DNA of 64,000 bases. It comes from Pantoea allii (GTDB taxonomy: Bacteria; Pseudomonadota; Gammaproteobacteria; Enterobacterales; Enterobacteriaceae). Position numbers and translations under genes: made by a program. Shown in pieces: positions 63,627 through 64,000 of this stretch. The notes beneath the pieces are model-generated. The model had not been told where the DNA came from. It did no database searches and saw only the letters and a program-made list of their open reading frames with translations. Position 1 is the stretch's first letter; every line of letters starts with the position of its first letter. The stretch spans positions 620,001-684,000 of the forward strand of contig NZ_NTMH01000040.1 of NCBI RefSeq assembly GCF_002307475.1. Direction: 5' to 3'.

Positions 63627-64000
63627 ATGCAGGTTACTGAGCAGCAAGACGACGTCATTATTGAGACGCGGGGCCTGTCGCGGGTCTATCCGGGCGTGAC
63701 CGCCCTTGATCAGGTTAACTATCGGGTTTATCGCAACAAGGTCAATGTGCTCATCGGGGAAAACGGCGCCGGTAAATCCACCATGATGAAGATGCTGGCA
63801 GGGGTGGAAAGTCCGTCGTCTGGCGACATTTTGCTGGATGGCAAACCTGTCAGGCTGCATTCCACCCAACAGGCCGAAAAACTGGGCATCAGCATCATCT
63901 TTCAGGAGCTGAACCTGTTCCCGAATATGAATGTGATGGACAACATCTTTATCGCCAACGAGTTCTTCCAGCGCGGCGTTATCAACGAAAAGTATCAGTA
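63627..64000 (+). CDS. Sugar ABC transporter ATP-binding protein, 3' end outside window
   Basis: The first 124 residues of an RbsA/MglA-type ATPase: ETRGLSRVYPGVTALDQVNY, Walker A IGENGAGKSTMMKMLAGVE, and Q-loop FQELNLFPNMNVMDNIFIANE. TAAGGAGTTGATC precedes ATG 63627. The permease and remaining catabolic genes should follow beyond the window. Confidence 0.93.
   Translation, partial: MQVTEQQDDVIIETRGLSRVYPGVTALDQVNYRVYRNKVNVLIGENGAGKSTMMKMLAGVESPSSGDILLDGKPVRLHSTQQAEKLGISIIFQELNLFPNMNVMDNIFIANEFFQRGVINEKYQ

Overview
The window looks like a chromosomal stretch of an enterobacterium (order Enterobacterales, most likely Erwiniaceae such as Pantoea or Erwinia; the exact genus is inference). The strongest evidence is the conserved housekeeping order pth / ychF / ychH / prs / ispE / lolB / hemA / prfA / prmC / sirB2 / sirB1 / kdsA / chaA / chaB / chaC, with proteins very close to the E. 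coli ones, together with a Klebsiella-type nitrate assimilation operon.

Layout. 1-2.3 kb: end of an L-rhamnose operon (rhaA partial, rhaD, rhaM). 2.4-4.5 kb: an OtsA-like protein that has lost most catalytic residues, next to a GNAT acetyltransferase. 4.9-10.0 kb: a catabolic cluster of one GPH-type sugar transporter, two Gfo/Idh/MocA dehydrogenases and a divergent LacI-family regulator. 10.0-23.8 kb: an accessory region next to ychF, full of debris: an IS3-family remnant, a 62-bp tetranucleotide repeat, a secreted mini-protein, an orphan deaminase-fold protein, two broken P4-type integrases, two inverted copies of one IS3-family element, an SDR, plasmid-type genes (an ardB/klcA pseudogene, a DUF1380-like gene), a histidine-kinase scrap, and a ribitol operon (LacI regulator, rbtD, rbtK) whose transporter gene is cut off by an IS after about a dozen codons.

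23.8-38.6 kb is the housekeeping core: translation (pth, prfA, prmC), PRPP and isoprenoid synthesis (prs, ispE), lipoprotein insertion (lolB), haem (hemA), LPS Kdo (kdsA), cation/proton exchange and glutathione turnover (chaA, chaB, chaC). A GGDEF protein lies between ychH and prs.

38.6-47.6 kb is a leftward block of type VI secretion accessory and membrane genes (SH3 lipoprotein, TssL with an OmpA domain, a shortened TssM, TagF, an FHA protein, PP2C phosphatase, a periplasmic protein, a Ser/Thr kinase). No sheath, baseplate, tube, spike or ClpV gene is present, so it is a phospho-signalling and membrane module without the injection machine.

48.0-60.0 kb is the nitrate assimilation locus: nasR, then nasF-E-D, an in-frame nasC-nasB fusion, nasA and a siroheme methyltransferase. 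Its promoter region shows an NtrC-type site, a near-perfect sigma-54 promoter, and a two-hexaloop ANTAR element overlapping a terminator, so nitrogen limitation (NtrC) and nitrate (NasR antitermination) can both be read from the DNA. 60.0-64.0 kb: a DeoR-type regulator divergent from an SDR, a sugar-binding protein, a DUF2291 lipoprotein and an ABC ATPase cut by the window end, probably polyol or sugar catabolism.
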